Below, piece after piece: positions 8,983 to 17,092 of a DNA stretch of 64,000 nucleotides (the stretch's first letter is position 1; the number at the start of each line of letters is the position of its first letter). A program made the position numbers and the translations under genes. The DNA comes from Clostridium sp. (GTDB lineage: Bacteria; Bacillota; Clostridia; Clostridiales; Clostridiaceae). The stretch is from NCBI RefSeq assembly GCF_029267215.1, contig NZ_JARIDH010000044.1:124001-188000 (forward strand), written 5' to 3'. Below the pieces are notes generated by a model. The model ran no database searches and was not told the DNA's origin. It saw only the letters and a program-made list of their open reading frames with translations.

Positions 8983-10524
8983 CTATCTTATATATATTTG
9001 TTCTAATAGTTCATTGGTGTTAACTGTTTGATTACCATTAGATGATGCTAAAAGTTTGATTCCTTTATAGCTTATTCTAAGCTTACAGCTACTATTTTTT
9101 AGTGCATTTGCAAATTCTAAGACAGCTTGAGTTTTTATATCTTTGTTAAATACACTTAAAATAGTTAGGTATAAATATTGAGTATAAAGATATTTATGAT
9201 TTTTATAATCATCATAAGTATCTAAATTATCACAAAGAAATTTAACGTATTCGTCTATGTTGTTAAATATTTCAGAAAGTCTATCTCTATAAATAAATTT
9301 TAATGAATTAATTTCTAAGAATGCTTTACTTAAAACAGAAAGAATATCTTCTTTAATTGTATATACTTCATCAGAATTGAATTTTAAGTATAGGTTTAAG
9401 TAAGAGTCTCTTTTTGAGAATATTGTTTCTAAATATTTAATAAATGAATCAAAGTCTTCTCTGTTATTACCAGGTTCTATTTGGAATAATATTTTAAAGA
9501 ATAAATTCCAGTGAAAATCATAATTCATGGCATTAGCTAAGTTACTTCCTACAGAGTTAGAGAAGTTTGAATCAAAGTCTAGGGGTTTATTCCCTATGCT
9601 TAGTTTATTCTTAAATGAAATAGAATCCTTAAACACTTCATTTAACCTAACAGAAGTATTAACGAAGGTATTATAGTATTCTTGAGGAGTATTACAGTTG
9701 TTTTTTGAGAAAATATAGTCAATTATAATATCGCAGGCATTTCTAAAATCAACTGATATTCCTAAATCATGTTTTACTTTAGATGAATAAATATCATATA
9801 TCATTTTGGAAAGTAAGATTTCTATTTCTTCTTTTTTTAAACTCATATCATGAGAATTTTCCATATGTGAATTAACATGATTAAATATTGTTAAAAGCTG
9901 ATTATCTATTAAACAGAGATTGTTTTTTATAGAATGAAGTATATTTTTATAAAATTTATCTCCAAAAATCATATTATAGTTTTTATAAATAATCTTATGT
10001 TCTATTTCTCCCCAAAAGTTATTTACCATTGATTTTATTTGAAGTTCGAAGTTATATTTTTCACCCTCATTAAATATAAACCCATCTATCCTATAAAGTT
10101 CAAAACCATTTTTTTGTTTTAAAGGTTGATGTTCATTAAGGTCTAAAAATATAGTTGGATTTTGAGAAGAGTAGGAGTATCCATTTTCATCTTTGCAATT
10201 AAAAATAGTTTTTATAAATTTAAATATGTGTTCCTCATCTTCAATAAATCTACATTCTATACGTACACCTATTAAATCAGATAAATTATTAAAAAGTTCA
10301 TTAGGTGTATTGTATTTTAAATAATAATTATGTCTTATTATTTTTTCTTTTAAGCTTGATGCTGATTTTACTCTAGTTGAAATATTAAAGAATCCTTCAC
10401 AAGAATTTTCAAGTAGGGAGTAGAAAAAATCATCAAGTAAGTTTGCACTATAAGCTAAATCTTTTTTTATATCTTTTAGTAAATCTAAAGTACTTTTAGT
10501 AAATTCAAAAACTTTTAATTCCAA
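8983..10524 (-). CDS. Long RelA/SpoT-domain (nucleotide pyrophosphokinase-like) protein
   Basis: 513 residues, with TTG start preceded by GGATGGTG. Residues about 45-185 match the RelA/SpoT synthetase fold: RVKSASSLKEK (51-61) is the ATP-binding R-x-K...S...K, SDLIGVRIECRF (82-93) supplies the conserved Asp83, and FELQIKSMVNNFWGEIEH (159-176) the Glu160-containing EIQIRT-like strand. The guanine-binding YxSxH motif is degenerate: the matching region reads GFELYRIDGF. About 330 residues after the synthetase fold match nothing I recognise and look helical. No HD hydrolase, TGS or ACT domain is present, unlike Rel, and it is more than twice the size of usual small alarmone synthetases. Alarmone synthesis, or pyrophosphorylation of another RNA or nucleotide, is possible. 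Confidence 0.72.
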   Translation of the reverse strand: MELKVFEFTKSTLDLLKDIKKDLAYSANLLDDFFYSLLENSCEGFFNISTRVKSASSLKEKIIRHNYYLKYNTPNELFNNLSDLIGVRIECRFIEDEEHIFKFIKTIFNCKDENGYSYSSQNPTIFLDLNEHQPLKQKNGFELYRIDGFIFNEGEKYNFELQIKSMVNNFWGEIEHKIIYKNYNMIFGDKFYKNILHSIKNNLCLIDNQLLTIFNHVNSHMENSHDMSLKKEEIEILLSKMIYDIYSSKVKHDLGISVDFRNACDIIIDYIFSKNNCNTPQEYYNTFVNTSVRLNEVFKDSISFKNKLSIGNKPLDFDSNFSNSVGSNLANAMNYDFHWNLFFKILFQIEPGNNREDFDSFIKYLETIFSKRDSYLNLYLKFNSDEVYTIKEDILSVLSKAFLEINSLKFIYRDRLSEIFNNIDEYVKFLCDNLDTYDDYKNHKYLYTQYLYLTILSVFNKDIKTQAVLEFANALKNSSCKLRISYKGIKLLASSNGNQTVNTNELLEQIYIR

Positions 10525-10834
10525 ATTTAAAACACCATCCTTGTAGTTGTCGTTAAAAAGTCATTATATTTTAATAATATCAAAGATATAGTAAGTATAA
10601 AAGTAGCATAAGATGAATATGTTAATTAATTTAATAAGAAGTTTAATTAACAAGAGAAAATTGACTTTAAATAAAATTTTAAAATAATTTTTTACTAAAG
10701 CCATTTAAAATTTTAGACTTATATCCATTTTTATAATTAATTTTTTAATAAAAAAGGGGATTTAATATTAAAAAATGAATTTAAAATGATTTCATAATAA
10801 ATAATAATAATAATTCAAAAAAATAAAAATAGAC
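10525..10834. other. Divergent intergenic region, RelA-like gene / clpB
   Basis: About 310 very AT-rich bases between the divergent genes before the clpB control region. Apart from the ribosome binding site of the minus-strand gene at about 10531-10540 I see no further gene or structured element. Confidence 0.5.
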
Positions 10835-10851
10835 TTTGACTTTCTTTGACT
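10835..10851 (-). promoter_or_regulatory. CtsR operator in the clpB promoter
   Basis: Read on the minus strand this is AGTCAAA-GAA-AGTCAAA, a direct heptad repeat with a 3-nt spacer. It matches the known CtsR heat-shock operator (A/G)GTCAAANAN(A/G)GTCAAA. It covers the -35 hexamer and part of the spacer of the probable clpB promoter, so CtsR binding should block transcription. The ctsR gene itself is not in the window. Confidence 0.9.
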
Positions 10852-10864
10852 TTTATAGTATTAT
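10836..10864 (+). promoter_or_regulatory. Probable sigma-A promoter of clpB
   Basis: TTGACT (10836-10841), a 17-bp spacer and TATTAT (10859-10864). It overlaps the CtsR repeat and lies about 40 bp upstream of the clpB ATG, as expected for a CtsR-repressed gene. Confidence 0.7.
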
Positions 10865-10906
10865 TAATACATAGAAAAAAACACGAGAGAATATTGAGGT
10901 GATAAA

Positions 10907-13507
10907 ATGAATGCAGATAAAATGACATTAAGAGTACAACAAAGTTTAAATGATGCTTATGAAATAGCAGTTAAATATAACAATCAACAATTAGATATAG
11001 TTCACTTATTTTCAGCATTAGTGAATCAGAAAGATGGTTTAATTCCTAATATATTTGAAAAAATGGGTGTTAATATAGAGTCATTAAAAAGAGACATTCA
11101 TGTTCAAATAGATAGAATGCCTAAAGTTTTAGGAGAGGCAGCACAATCTTCAGGGGTTACTGCTACAAGAAGAATAAATGAAGTTTTAATAAAAGCAGAA
11201 GAAATTTCAAAACAATTTGAAGATTCATATATAAGTGTTGAGCATGTAATGCTTGCTATTATGGAATTAGATAAAAATGGAGTAGTAGGAAGTATATTAA
11301 GTAAAAACAATATAACTAAAGATGGTTTCCTTAAAGTTTTAACTGAGGTTAGAGGAAGTCAAAGAGTTGATTCACAAGATCCAGAGGGAACTTATGAAGC
11401 TTTAGATAAATATGGAACTAATTTAATTGAACTTGTTAAACAACATAAATTAGATCCTGTTATAGGAAGAGATGAAGAAATAAGAAGAGCTGTTAGAATT
11501 CTTTCAAGAAAAACTAAGAATAATCCAATACTTATAGGAGAACCTGGTGTAGGTAAAACTGCTATAGTAGAAGGATTAGCAGAAAGAATTGTAAGAGGAG
11601 ATGTTCCAGAAGGACTAAAAGATAAAGTAATTATTTCATTAGATATGGGGGCTTTAATTGCTGGTGCAAAATACAGAGGAGAATTTGAGGAAAGATTAAA
11701 AGCTGTATTAAAAGAAGTACAAAGTTCAGAAGGTAAAATACTTTTATTCATAGATGAGATTCACACAATAGTTGGAGCTGGTAAAACAGACGGGGCTATG
11801 GATGCAGGTAACTTAATCAAACCATTACTTGCAAGAGGAGAGCTTCATTGTATAGGTGCTACAACTTTTGATGAATATAGACAATACATTGAAAAAGATA
11901 AGGCTTTAGAAAGAAGATTCCAACCAATTATAGTTGAAGAGCCAACAGTTGAAGAAACTGTATCAATCTTAAGAGGATTAAAAGAAAGATTTGAAATTCA
12001 CCATGGAATTAGAATACATGATTCAGCAATTGTTGCTGCTTCTAAACTTTCTCATAGATATATTCAAGATAGATATTTACCAGACAAAGCTATTGACTTA
12101 ATAGATGAAGCTGGTGCAATGATAAGAAGTGAAATAGATTCTCTACCTACTGAATTAGATATTATAAGAAGAAAAGTTTTAATGCTTGAAACTGAAAAAG
12201 AAGCATTATCAAAAGAAAGTGATGAAGCTTCAAAAGAAAGACTTGTTTCTTTAGAAAAAGAACTTGCTGAACTTCAAGATAAAAATGATGAAATGACAAT
12301 TAAGTATGAAAAAGAAAAATCTCATATTTCAGCAGTAAGAGATTTAAAAGCTGAGTTAGATGAAGCTAGAGGATTAGCTGAGAAATATGAGAGAGAGTAT
12401 GACTTAAATAAAGTTGCAGAACTTAAATATGGAAAAATTCCAGAACTTGAGCGTAAAATAAAAGAACAAGAAGAAAACATGGAAAAAGATAATGAGGGTG
12501 CATTATTAAAAGAAGAAGTTACTGAAAATGAAATTTCAGAAATAATTTCAAAATGGACTGGAATTCCTGTTACTAAACTTGTTGAAAGTGAGAGAGAAAA
12601 ACTTTTAAGATTAGAAGAGGAATTAAGAGAAAGGGTAATAGGTCAAGATGAGGCTACTACAGCTGTTGCCAATGCTGTAATAAGAGCAAGAGCAGGACTA
12701 AAAGATGAAAGAAAACCAATTGGTTCATTTATATTCTTAGGACCTACTGGTGTTGGTAAAACAGAACTTGCAAAAACATTAGCAAGAAATCTATTTGATA
12801 GTGAGGAAAATATTGTAAGGATAGATATGTCAGAGTACATGGAGAAACATGCAGTATCTAGATTAATAGGACCTCCTCCAGGATATGTTGGATATGAAGA
12901 AGGTGGTCAATTAACAGAGGCTGTTAGAAGAAATCCATATTCAGTAATATTATTCGATGAAATAGAAAAAGCTCATGATGATGTATTTAATCTATTCCTT
13001 CAAATATTAGATGATGGAAGATTAACAGATAACAAAGGTAAAACTGTTGACTTTAAAAATACTATAATTATAATGACTTCTAATATAGGAAGTAGTTACT
13101 TATTAGAAAATAAGTCTGCTGATGGTGTTGAAGAAGATGTTAGAGATAATGTAATGAATGAAATGAAGTTAAGATTCAAACCGGAATTCTTAAACAGAGT
13201 AGATGACATTATAATGTTTAGACCATTAAGTAGTGAAGGAATTAAGAAGATTATAGATATATTCTTAAGAGATGTTGAAAATAGATTAAGAGAAAGAAAT
13301 ATAACTTTAGAGGTTACTGATGCTGCTAAAGAAATATTAGCAGAGGAAGGATATGATCCAATTTATGGAGCTAGACCATTAAAAAGATATATAAGCAATG
13401 TATTAGAAACTGAAATAGCTAAAAAAATAATAGGTGGAGAAATCTACGATGGATCTATTGCATTAATAAATGGAGTAGATGGAAGAATAACTGTTACAAG
13501 AAAATAA
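10907..13507 (+). CDS. clpB: ATP-dependent disaggregase ClpB
   Basis: 866 residues, full-length Hsp100 chaperone that pulls proteins out of aggregates with DnaK. The N-terminal Clp domain is followed by AAA-1 with Walker A GEPGVGKTAIVEGL and Walker B LLFIDEIHT. A long middle coiled coil spans about 400-530 (rich in Lys and Glu), which distinguishes ClpB from ClpC, and AAA-2 carries GPTGVGKTELAKTL and VILFDEIEKAH. No IGF/IGL-type ClpP-docking loop is obvious. The start is ATG after GAGGTGATAAA. It is monocistronic, with a CtsR operator upstream and a terminator downstream. Confidence 0.97.
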   Translation: MNADKMTLRVQQSLNDAYEIAVKYNNQQLDIVHLFSALVNQKDGLIPNIFEKMGVNIESLKRDIHVQIDRMPKVLGEAAQSSGVTATRRINEVLIKAEEISKQFEDSYISVEHVMLAIMELDKNGVVGSILSKNNITKDGFLKVLTEVRGSQRVDSQDPEGTYEALDKYGTNLIELVKQHKLDPVIGRDEEIRRAVRILSRKTKNNPILIGEPGVGKTAIVEGLAERIVRGDVPEGLKDKVIISLDMGALIAGAKYRGEFEERLKAVLKEVQSSEGKILLFIDEIHTIVGAGKTDGAMDAGNLIKPLLARGELHCIGATTFDEYRQYIEKDKALERRFQPIIVEEPTVEETVSILRGLKERFEIHHGIRIHDSAIVAASKLSHRYIQDRYLPDKAIDLIDEAGAMIRSEIDSLPTELDIIRRKVLMLETEKEALSKESDEASKERLVSLEKELAELQDKNDEMTIKYEKEKSHISAVRDLKAELDEARGLAEKYEREYDLNKVAELKYGKIPELERKIKEQEENMEKDNEGALLKEEVTENEISEIISKWTGIPVTKLVESEREKLLRLEEELRERVIGQDEATTAVANAVIRARAGLKDERKPIGSFIFLGPTGVGKTELAKTLARNLFDSEENIVRIDMSEYMEKHAVSRLIGPPPGYVGYEEGGQLTEAVRRNPYSVILFDEIEKAHDDVFNLFLQILDDGRLTDNKGKTVDFKNTIIIMTSNIGSSYLLENKSADGVEEDVRDNVMNEMKLRFKPEFLNRVDDIIMFRPLSSEGIKKIIDIFLRDVENRLRERNITLEVTDAAKEILAEEGYDPIYGARPLKRYISNVLETEIAKKIIGGEIYDGSIALINGVDGRITVTRK

Positions 13508-13520
13508 TAAGCTGAAAATA

Positions 13521-13566
13521 AAGAGTCTATATATGTGTTAAGCGGATATATAGGCTCTTTTTATTA
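13521..13566 (+). terminator. Rho-independent terminator after clpB
   Basis: AAGAGTCTATATAT pairs with ATATATAGGCTCTTT across a short loop, with one G-T pair, followed by T-rich sequence. Confidence 0.8.
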
Positions 13567-13751
13567 TGGAAATTTTTAATAAATTGAAAAAGAAATAAAA
13601 ATATTATGGAAATATTAAATAAAACAGTAATTTTTTAAAATATATTCATAAAATATTGTGGAAAATTAATAAATTTATTATTATAATTGTTTGCATAAGA
13701 TGAATTTTTAAAAATTAAATTGTGATAAATTTAAAAAGGAGAGTGAGAAAA

Positions 13752-14444
13752 GTGGAACTAATAGGGATATTAATCGTAATAATAGGATTTGCTTTAAAGC
13801 TTGACACAATAGCAGTTGTACTAGTAGCAGGGCTAGCAACAGGGATAGTTGCAAATATGAGTGTTTTTGAAATATTAGAAAAGTTAGGTTCAACTTTTGT
13901 AAGTCAAAGACATATGACTTTATTTATTTTAACACTTCCTGTAATAGGAATGTGTGAGAGATTTGGACTTAAAGAAAGAGCTATAACTTTAATAAAAGGT
14001 ATCAAAAATATGTCTACTGGAAAACTTCTAAGTTGTTATCTTCTTATTAGAGAAGTTGGAACAGCTGTATCTTTAAGATTAAGTGGACAAGCTCAGTTTA
14101 TAAGACCTCTTATAAATCCAATGGCTCAAGGAGCGGCTGTTAGTAAATATGGAAAAATAGATGATAAAAATGAAGATTTAATAAAAGGAACAGCGGCAGC
14201 TATGGATAACTATGGTAATTTCTTTGGTCAGAATGTTTTTTTAGCAAGTTCAGGAGTTCTTTTAATAGCAGGAACTTTAGAAGAATTAGGTTATAATGTT
14301 AGCACTTTAGAAATAGCAAAAGCATCAATACCAATAGCTATAGTGGCTTTAATTCTAGGTTTTTTACAAAATTATATTTTAGATAAGAGATTAAGTAAAA
14401 ATTTATCAAAGAATAAAGAGAATATTAAAGTAAGGAGGAAGTAA
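13752..14444 (+). CDS. DUF969 family membrane protein, probable permease subunit
   Basis: 230 residues, hydrophobic, with segments such as LIGILIVIIGFALKL and VVLVAGLATGIVA at the N-terminus. The motif QAQFIRPLINPMAQGAA-like region near 110-125 and a Gly/Asn-rich DNYGNFFGQNVFLAS follow. The frame is open from 13722, but GTG 13752 follows AAAGGAGAGTGAG and starts the first membrane helix properly. DUF969 and DUF979 proteins occur as an adjacent pair and are thought to act as a transporter. Here they precede pcp and a gamma-glutamylcyclotransferase gene, which suggests pyroglutamate or a pyroglutamyl compound as substrate (inference). Confidence 0.82.
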   Translation: MELIGILIVIIGFALKLDTIAVVLVAGLATGIVANMSVFEILEKLGSTFVSQRHMTLFILTLPVIGMCERFGLKERAITLIKGIKNMSTGKLLSCYLLIREVGTAVSLRLSGQAQFIRPLINPMAQGAAVSKYGKIDDKNEDLIKGTAAAMDNYGNFFGQNVFLASSGVLLIAGTLEELGYNVSTLEIAKASIPIAIVALILGFLQNYILDKRLSKNLSKNKENIKVRRK

Positions 14445-14447
14445 GAT

Positions 14448-15377
14448 ATGGATATGAAAATGATTTCTAATGTATTACTTGAAATCTTTTATATAGTAGT
14501 TGGTCTTTTAATGTTAAATACTACAATAGATACATTAAAGGATAAGAATCATAAAACAAGAATTGGAACGGCATTTTTTTGGGGTATATTAGCTGTAATT
14601 TTCATTGCAGGATCAAATATTCCACCAGTAATAGTAGGGATATTACTTTTAGTAATAGGTGTATTAACAGCCAGCAAACAAGTTAATATAGGAAATCTTA
14701 AAATGCCTAATATAGATTTTGCTGAAATGCAAGCTGAAAAGCTGAAAAATAAAATATTTATACCGTCAATAGTAATAGCTATTGGATCTTTAGTAATAGC
14801 TCAGTTTACGAATTTATCAGGTACTGTAGCAATTGGAATAGCATCCTTAGCAGCAGTCATATCAAGCTTTACTATATTAAAAGCTAAGCCTAGACATTTA
14901 CTAGAAGATAGTAATAGAATGGTTCAGTCAGTTGGTTCTACAAGTATATTACCTCAGCTTTTAGCTGCTTTAGGAACTGTATTTACGGCAGCTGGGGTAG
15001 GTGATGTTATATCTTCAGGAATATCAAACTTTATACCAGAAGGAAATATTTTAATAGGAGTAACTGCATATTGTGTAGGTATGGCAGTATTCACAATGAT
15101 AATGGGAAATGCCTTTGCAGCTTTTTCGGTTATAACAGTTGGAATTGGATTTCCATTTGTATTTTCACAAGGGGCAAATGTAGCAATAGCAGGGGCTTTG
15201 GCTTTGACTGCTGGATATTGCGGAACATTACTTACACCTATGGCAGCTAATTTTAATGTTATGCCAGCAGCACTTTTAGAAACTAAGGATAAAAATATAG
15301 TTATGAAGTGTCAGAGTTTATTTGCTATATTACTACTTATTATACATATAGGATTAATGTACTTTTTAGCATTTTAA
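14448..15377 (+). CDS. DUF979 family membrane protein, probable permease subunit
   Basis: 309 residues with about eight to ten hydrophobic segments and a short cytoplasmic stretch near residues 80-105 (KMPNIDFAEMQAEKLKNK). Late motifs AAGVGDVISSGISNFIP and AGYCGTLLTPMAANFN are typical of the DUF979 family as I remember it. It begins 3 bp after the DUF969 gene with ribosome binding site AGGAGG inside that gene, so the two are co-translated and probably form one transporter. No terminator is visible before pcp, 131 bp downstream. Confidence 0.82.
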   Translation: MDMKMISNVLLEIFYIVVGLLMLNTTIDTLKDKNHKTRIGTAFFWGILAVIFIAGSNIPPVIVGILLLVIGVLTASKQVNIGNLKMPNIDFAEMQAEKLKNKIFIPSIVIAIGSLVIAQFTNLSGTVAIGIASLAAVISSFTILKAKPRHLLEDSNRMVQSVGSTSILPQLLAALGTVFTAAGVGDVISSGISNFIPEGNILIGVTAYCVGMAVFTMIMGNAFAAFSVITVGIGFPFVFSQGANVAIAGALALTAGYCGTLLTPMAANFNVMPAALLETKDKNIVMKCQSLFAILLLIIHIGLMYFLAF

Positions 15378-15508
15378 AAATATTTAAAAGTTTATTTTTA
15401 TGAGAATATAAAAAATTACTCTCTTAAAATTAACAATGGTTAATATAATTTTGGATTTTATATAAGTTTTTAGAAAAAAACATATTTTATTAAAAGGAGA
15501 ATTAAAAA

Positions 15509-16150
15509 ATGAAGGTATTAATTACAGGATTTGATCCTTTTGGAGGAGAAAGTATAAATCCAGCTTTAGAAGCTGTAAAAATGTTACCAGAAAATATAGA
15601 AGGAGCTGAGGTTATAAAATTAGAAATACCTACAGTTTTCAGAAAATCTCTTGAGAAAATAGAAGAAAAAATAGAGGAAGTAAATCCAGATGTTGTAATA
15701 TCAGTAGGGCAAGCTGGTGGAAGATTTGGAATCACCCCAGAGAGAGTTGCTATAAATATAGATGATGCAAGAATAAAAGACAATGAAGGAAATCAGCCAA
15801 TAGATATTTCAATATATGATGATGGTGAGTCTGCTTACTTTAGTAATCTTCCAATAAAGGCTATGGTGAAAGAAATGATTGAGGGAGGTATTCCAGCAAC
15901 GGTATCAAATACAGCAGGAACTTTTGTATGTAATCATGTTATGTATGGAGTTTTATATTTGGTAAATACTAAGTATAAAAATATAAGGGCAGGATTTATT
16001 CATGTACCTTATATACCAAATCAAGTTATAAATAAACCTAATACACCTTCTATGTCAATTACTGATATATCAAAAGGGTTAGAACTTTCTATAAAAGCTA
16101 TAGTTTTAAATAAAGAGGATATTAAAGTGGTAGGAGGAACTGTTTGCTAA
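15509..16150 (+). CDS. pcp: Pyrrolidone-carboxylate peptidase (pyroglutamyl peptidase I)
   Basis: Removes N-terminal pyroglutamate (5-oxoproline) from peptides; cytosolic C15 cysteine peptidase. 213 residues, normal length. [17 protein letters not shown] is the family N-terminus, [10 protein letters not shown] holds the catalytic Glu, [14 protein letters not shown] the catalytic Cys and [10 protein letters not shown] the catalytic His. Ribosome binding site AAAGGAG precedes the ATG. Its final codon overlaps the cyclotransferase gene, so pyroglutamate release and gamma-glutamyl turnover are coupled. Confidence 0.96.
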   Translation: MKVLITGFDPFGGESINPALEAVKMLPENIEGAEVIKLEIPTVFRKSLEKIEEKIEEVNPDVVISVGQAGGRFGITPERVAINIDDARIKDNEGNQPIDISIYDDGESAYFSNLPIKAMVKEMIEGGIPATVSNTAGTFVCNHVMYGVLYLVNTKYKNIRAGFIHVPYIPNQVINKPNTPSMSITDISKGLELSIKAIVLNKEDIKVVGGTVC

Positions 16151-16590
16151 TGTTAGAACCTAAGATAAAAAGAAAAATTTTTGTGTATGGAAGTTTAAGA
16201 ACAGGATTTTTCAACTATGATAAATACTTAAAAGGAAAAGTTTTAAAAAGTGAATTAGGAAGAATTAAAGGTAAGCTTTTTCATATGAATAACAAAGGAT
16301 ATCCTGCTTTGATTGAAGGTGATACTTGGGTTTATGGAGAAGTTATGACAATTTTAGATTATGAAAATGTTATAAATGAAATGGACTTAATGGAAGGATA
16401 TTTAGGGATTAATAATAAAAATAATGAGTACGATAGATTAGAGATGGAAGTTGAGGTAATCGGGAAAAAAACAACTGAAAAATGTTATGTTTATTATTAT
16501 GCTATGAATAATAAAGAGATTTTCTATGAAAATAGTATTTTAATAGAAAATGGAAATTGGAGAGATTTTATGCTTAAAAAGGTTTATTAA
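16144..16590 (+). CDS. Gamma-glutamylcyclotransferase-like protein (AIG2/YtfP family)
   Basis: 148 residues. [16 protein letters not shown] is the cyclotransferase glycine loop, [16 protein letters not shown] and [12 protein letters not shown] are the other conserved blocks, and the Glu in MEGY is the expected general acid/base. Family members release 5-oxoproline from gamma-glutamyl compounds. The start is either TTG 16144 (6 nt after AGGAGG) or ATG 16150 (TAATG overlap with pcp, 12 nt after AGGAGG); spacing favours the TTG. It is the last gene of a four-gene unit whose common product is pyroglutamate. Confidence 0.85.
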   Translation: MLMLEPKIKRKIFVYGSLRTGFFNYDKYLKGKVLKSELGRIKGKLFHMNNKGYPALIEGDTWVYGEVMTILDYENVINEMDLMEGYLGINNKNNEYDRLEMEVEVIGKKTTEKCYVYYYAMNNKEIFYENSILIENGNWRDFMLKKVY

Positions 16591-16628
16591 AAATAAGAAG
16601 AGAGGAATTTTCCTCTCTTCTTATTTTA
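16588..16628. terminator. Bidirectional terminator, cyclotransferase gene / spore protein gene
   Basis: AAATAAGAAGAGAGGA pairs with TCCTCTCTTCTTATTT over a 4-nt loop, flanked by A and T runs. It serves both convergent genes. Confidence 0.9.
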
Positions 16629-16631
16629 TTT

Positions 16632-16811
16632 TTAGTGCATTGATTTTTCGTATTTTTCTACCATTCTTTTAACCATTTCTCCACCAACGCTTCCGCATTG
16701 TTTTGAACTTAGGTTTCCATTATAGTCTGAGAATGGTACACCCATTTCGTTTGCTACCTCATTTTTAAATTTTGCTAATCCGTTTTTTGCTTCTGGAACT
16801 AATTTTGTCAT
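16632..16811 (-). CDS. Small acid-soluble spore protein, alpha/beta type
   Basis: 59 residues, read by hand on the minus strand. It begins MTKLVPEAKNGLAKFKNEVA and contains the hallmark GSVGGEMVKRMVEKYEKS near the C-terminus. The NEVANEMGV segment carries the Glu-Val/Ile-Ala site cut by the germination protease GPR. Such proteins coat spore DNA and give heat and UV resistance. A single Cys39 is present, and the loop reads NGNLSSKQCG. Ribosome binding site AAAAGGAGG lies 8 nt before the ATG. A CATAATA -10 element upstream fits forespore (sigma-G) expression. It may be the Ssp4-like paralogue of C. perfringens, which I cannot verify. Confidence 0.93.
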   Translation of the reverse strand: MTKLVPEAKNGLAKFKNEVANEMGVPFSDYNGNLSSKQCGSVGGEMVKRMVEKYEKSMH

Positions 16812-16875
16812 TTTGAATTCCTCCTTTTAAGTTAATAAGATCTTTTGAAAGGATAAGTTTTTCTTTTCCTTTCGC

Positions 16876-16906
16876 TATTATGATGTGCAGAAATGTTTTT
16901 TATAAA
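16876..16906 (-). promoter_or_regulatory. Possible sigma-G promoter of the spore protein gene
   Basis: On the minus strand CATAATA (16882-16876) has the forespore -10 form and lies 18 nt after TTTATA (16906-16901), a partial match to the -35. It is 65 nt upstream of the start codon. Confidence 0.5.
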
Positions 16907-17044
16907 CTATAAAATAAACACCAATTGGGGTAAAAATAATTATATATGGTAAAAATATCTGAATATAAAAAATGATAAAATAAAAAATGTAGAGAAGAAA
17001 AAATAGTTTCTTTTAAGAATAAATTTAAATAAAAATGATTTAAA

Positions 17045-17087
17045 ACATAAAAAAGACTCAAACAAAATTACTATTTGCTTGAGCCTT
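17045..17087 (-). terminator. Terminator of the P1-family peptidase gene
   Basis: On the minus strand AAGGCTCAAGCAAA pairs with TTTGTTTGAGTCTT (one G-T pair), followed by T-run. Confidence 0.85.
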
Positions 17088-17092
17088 AAATT

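Noticed and set aside
11392-11751. Minus-strand 119-codon frame inside clpB
   Set aside because: Shadow of conserved clpB sequence.
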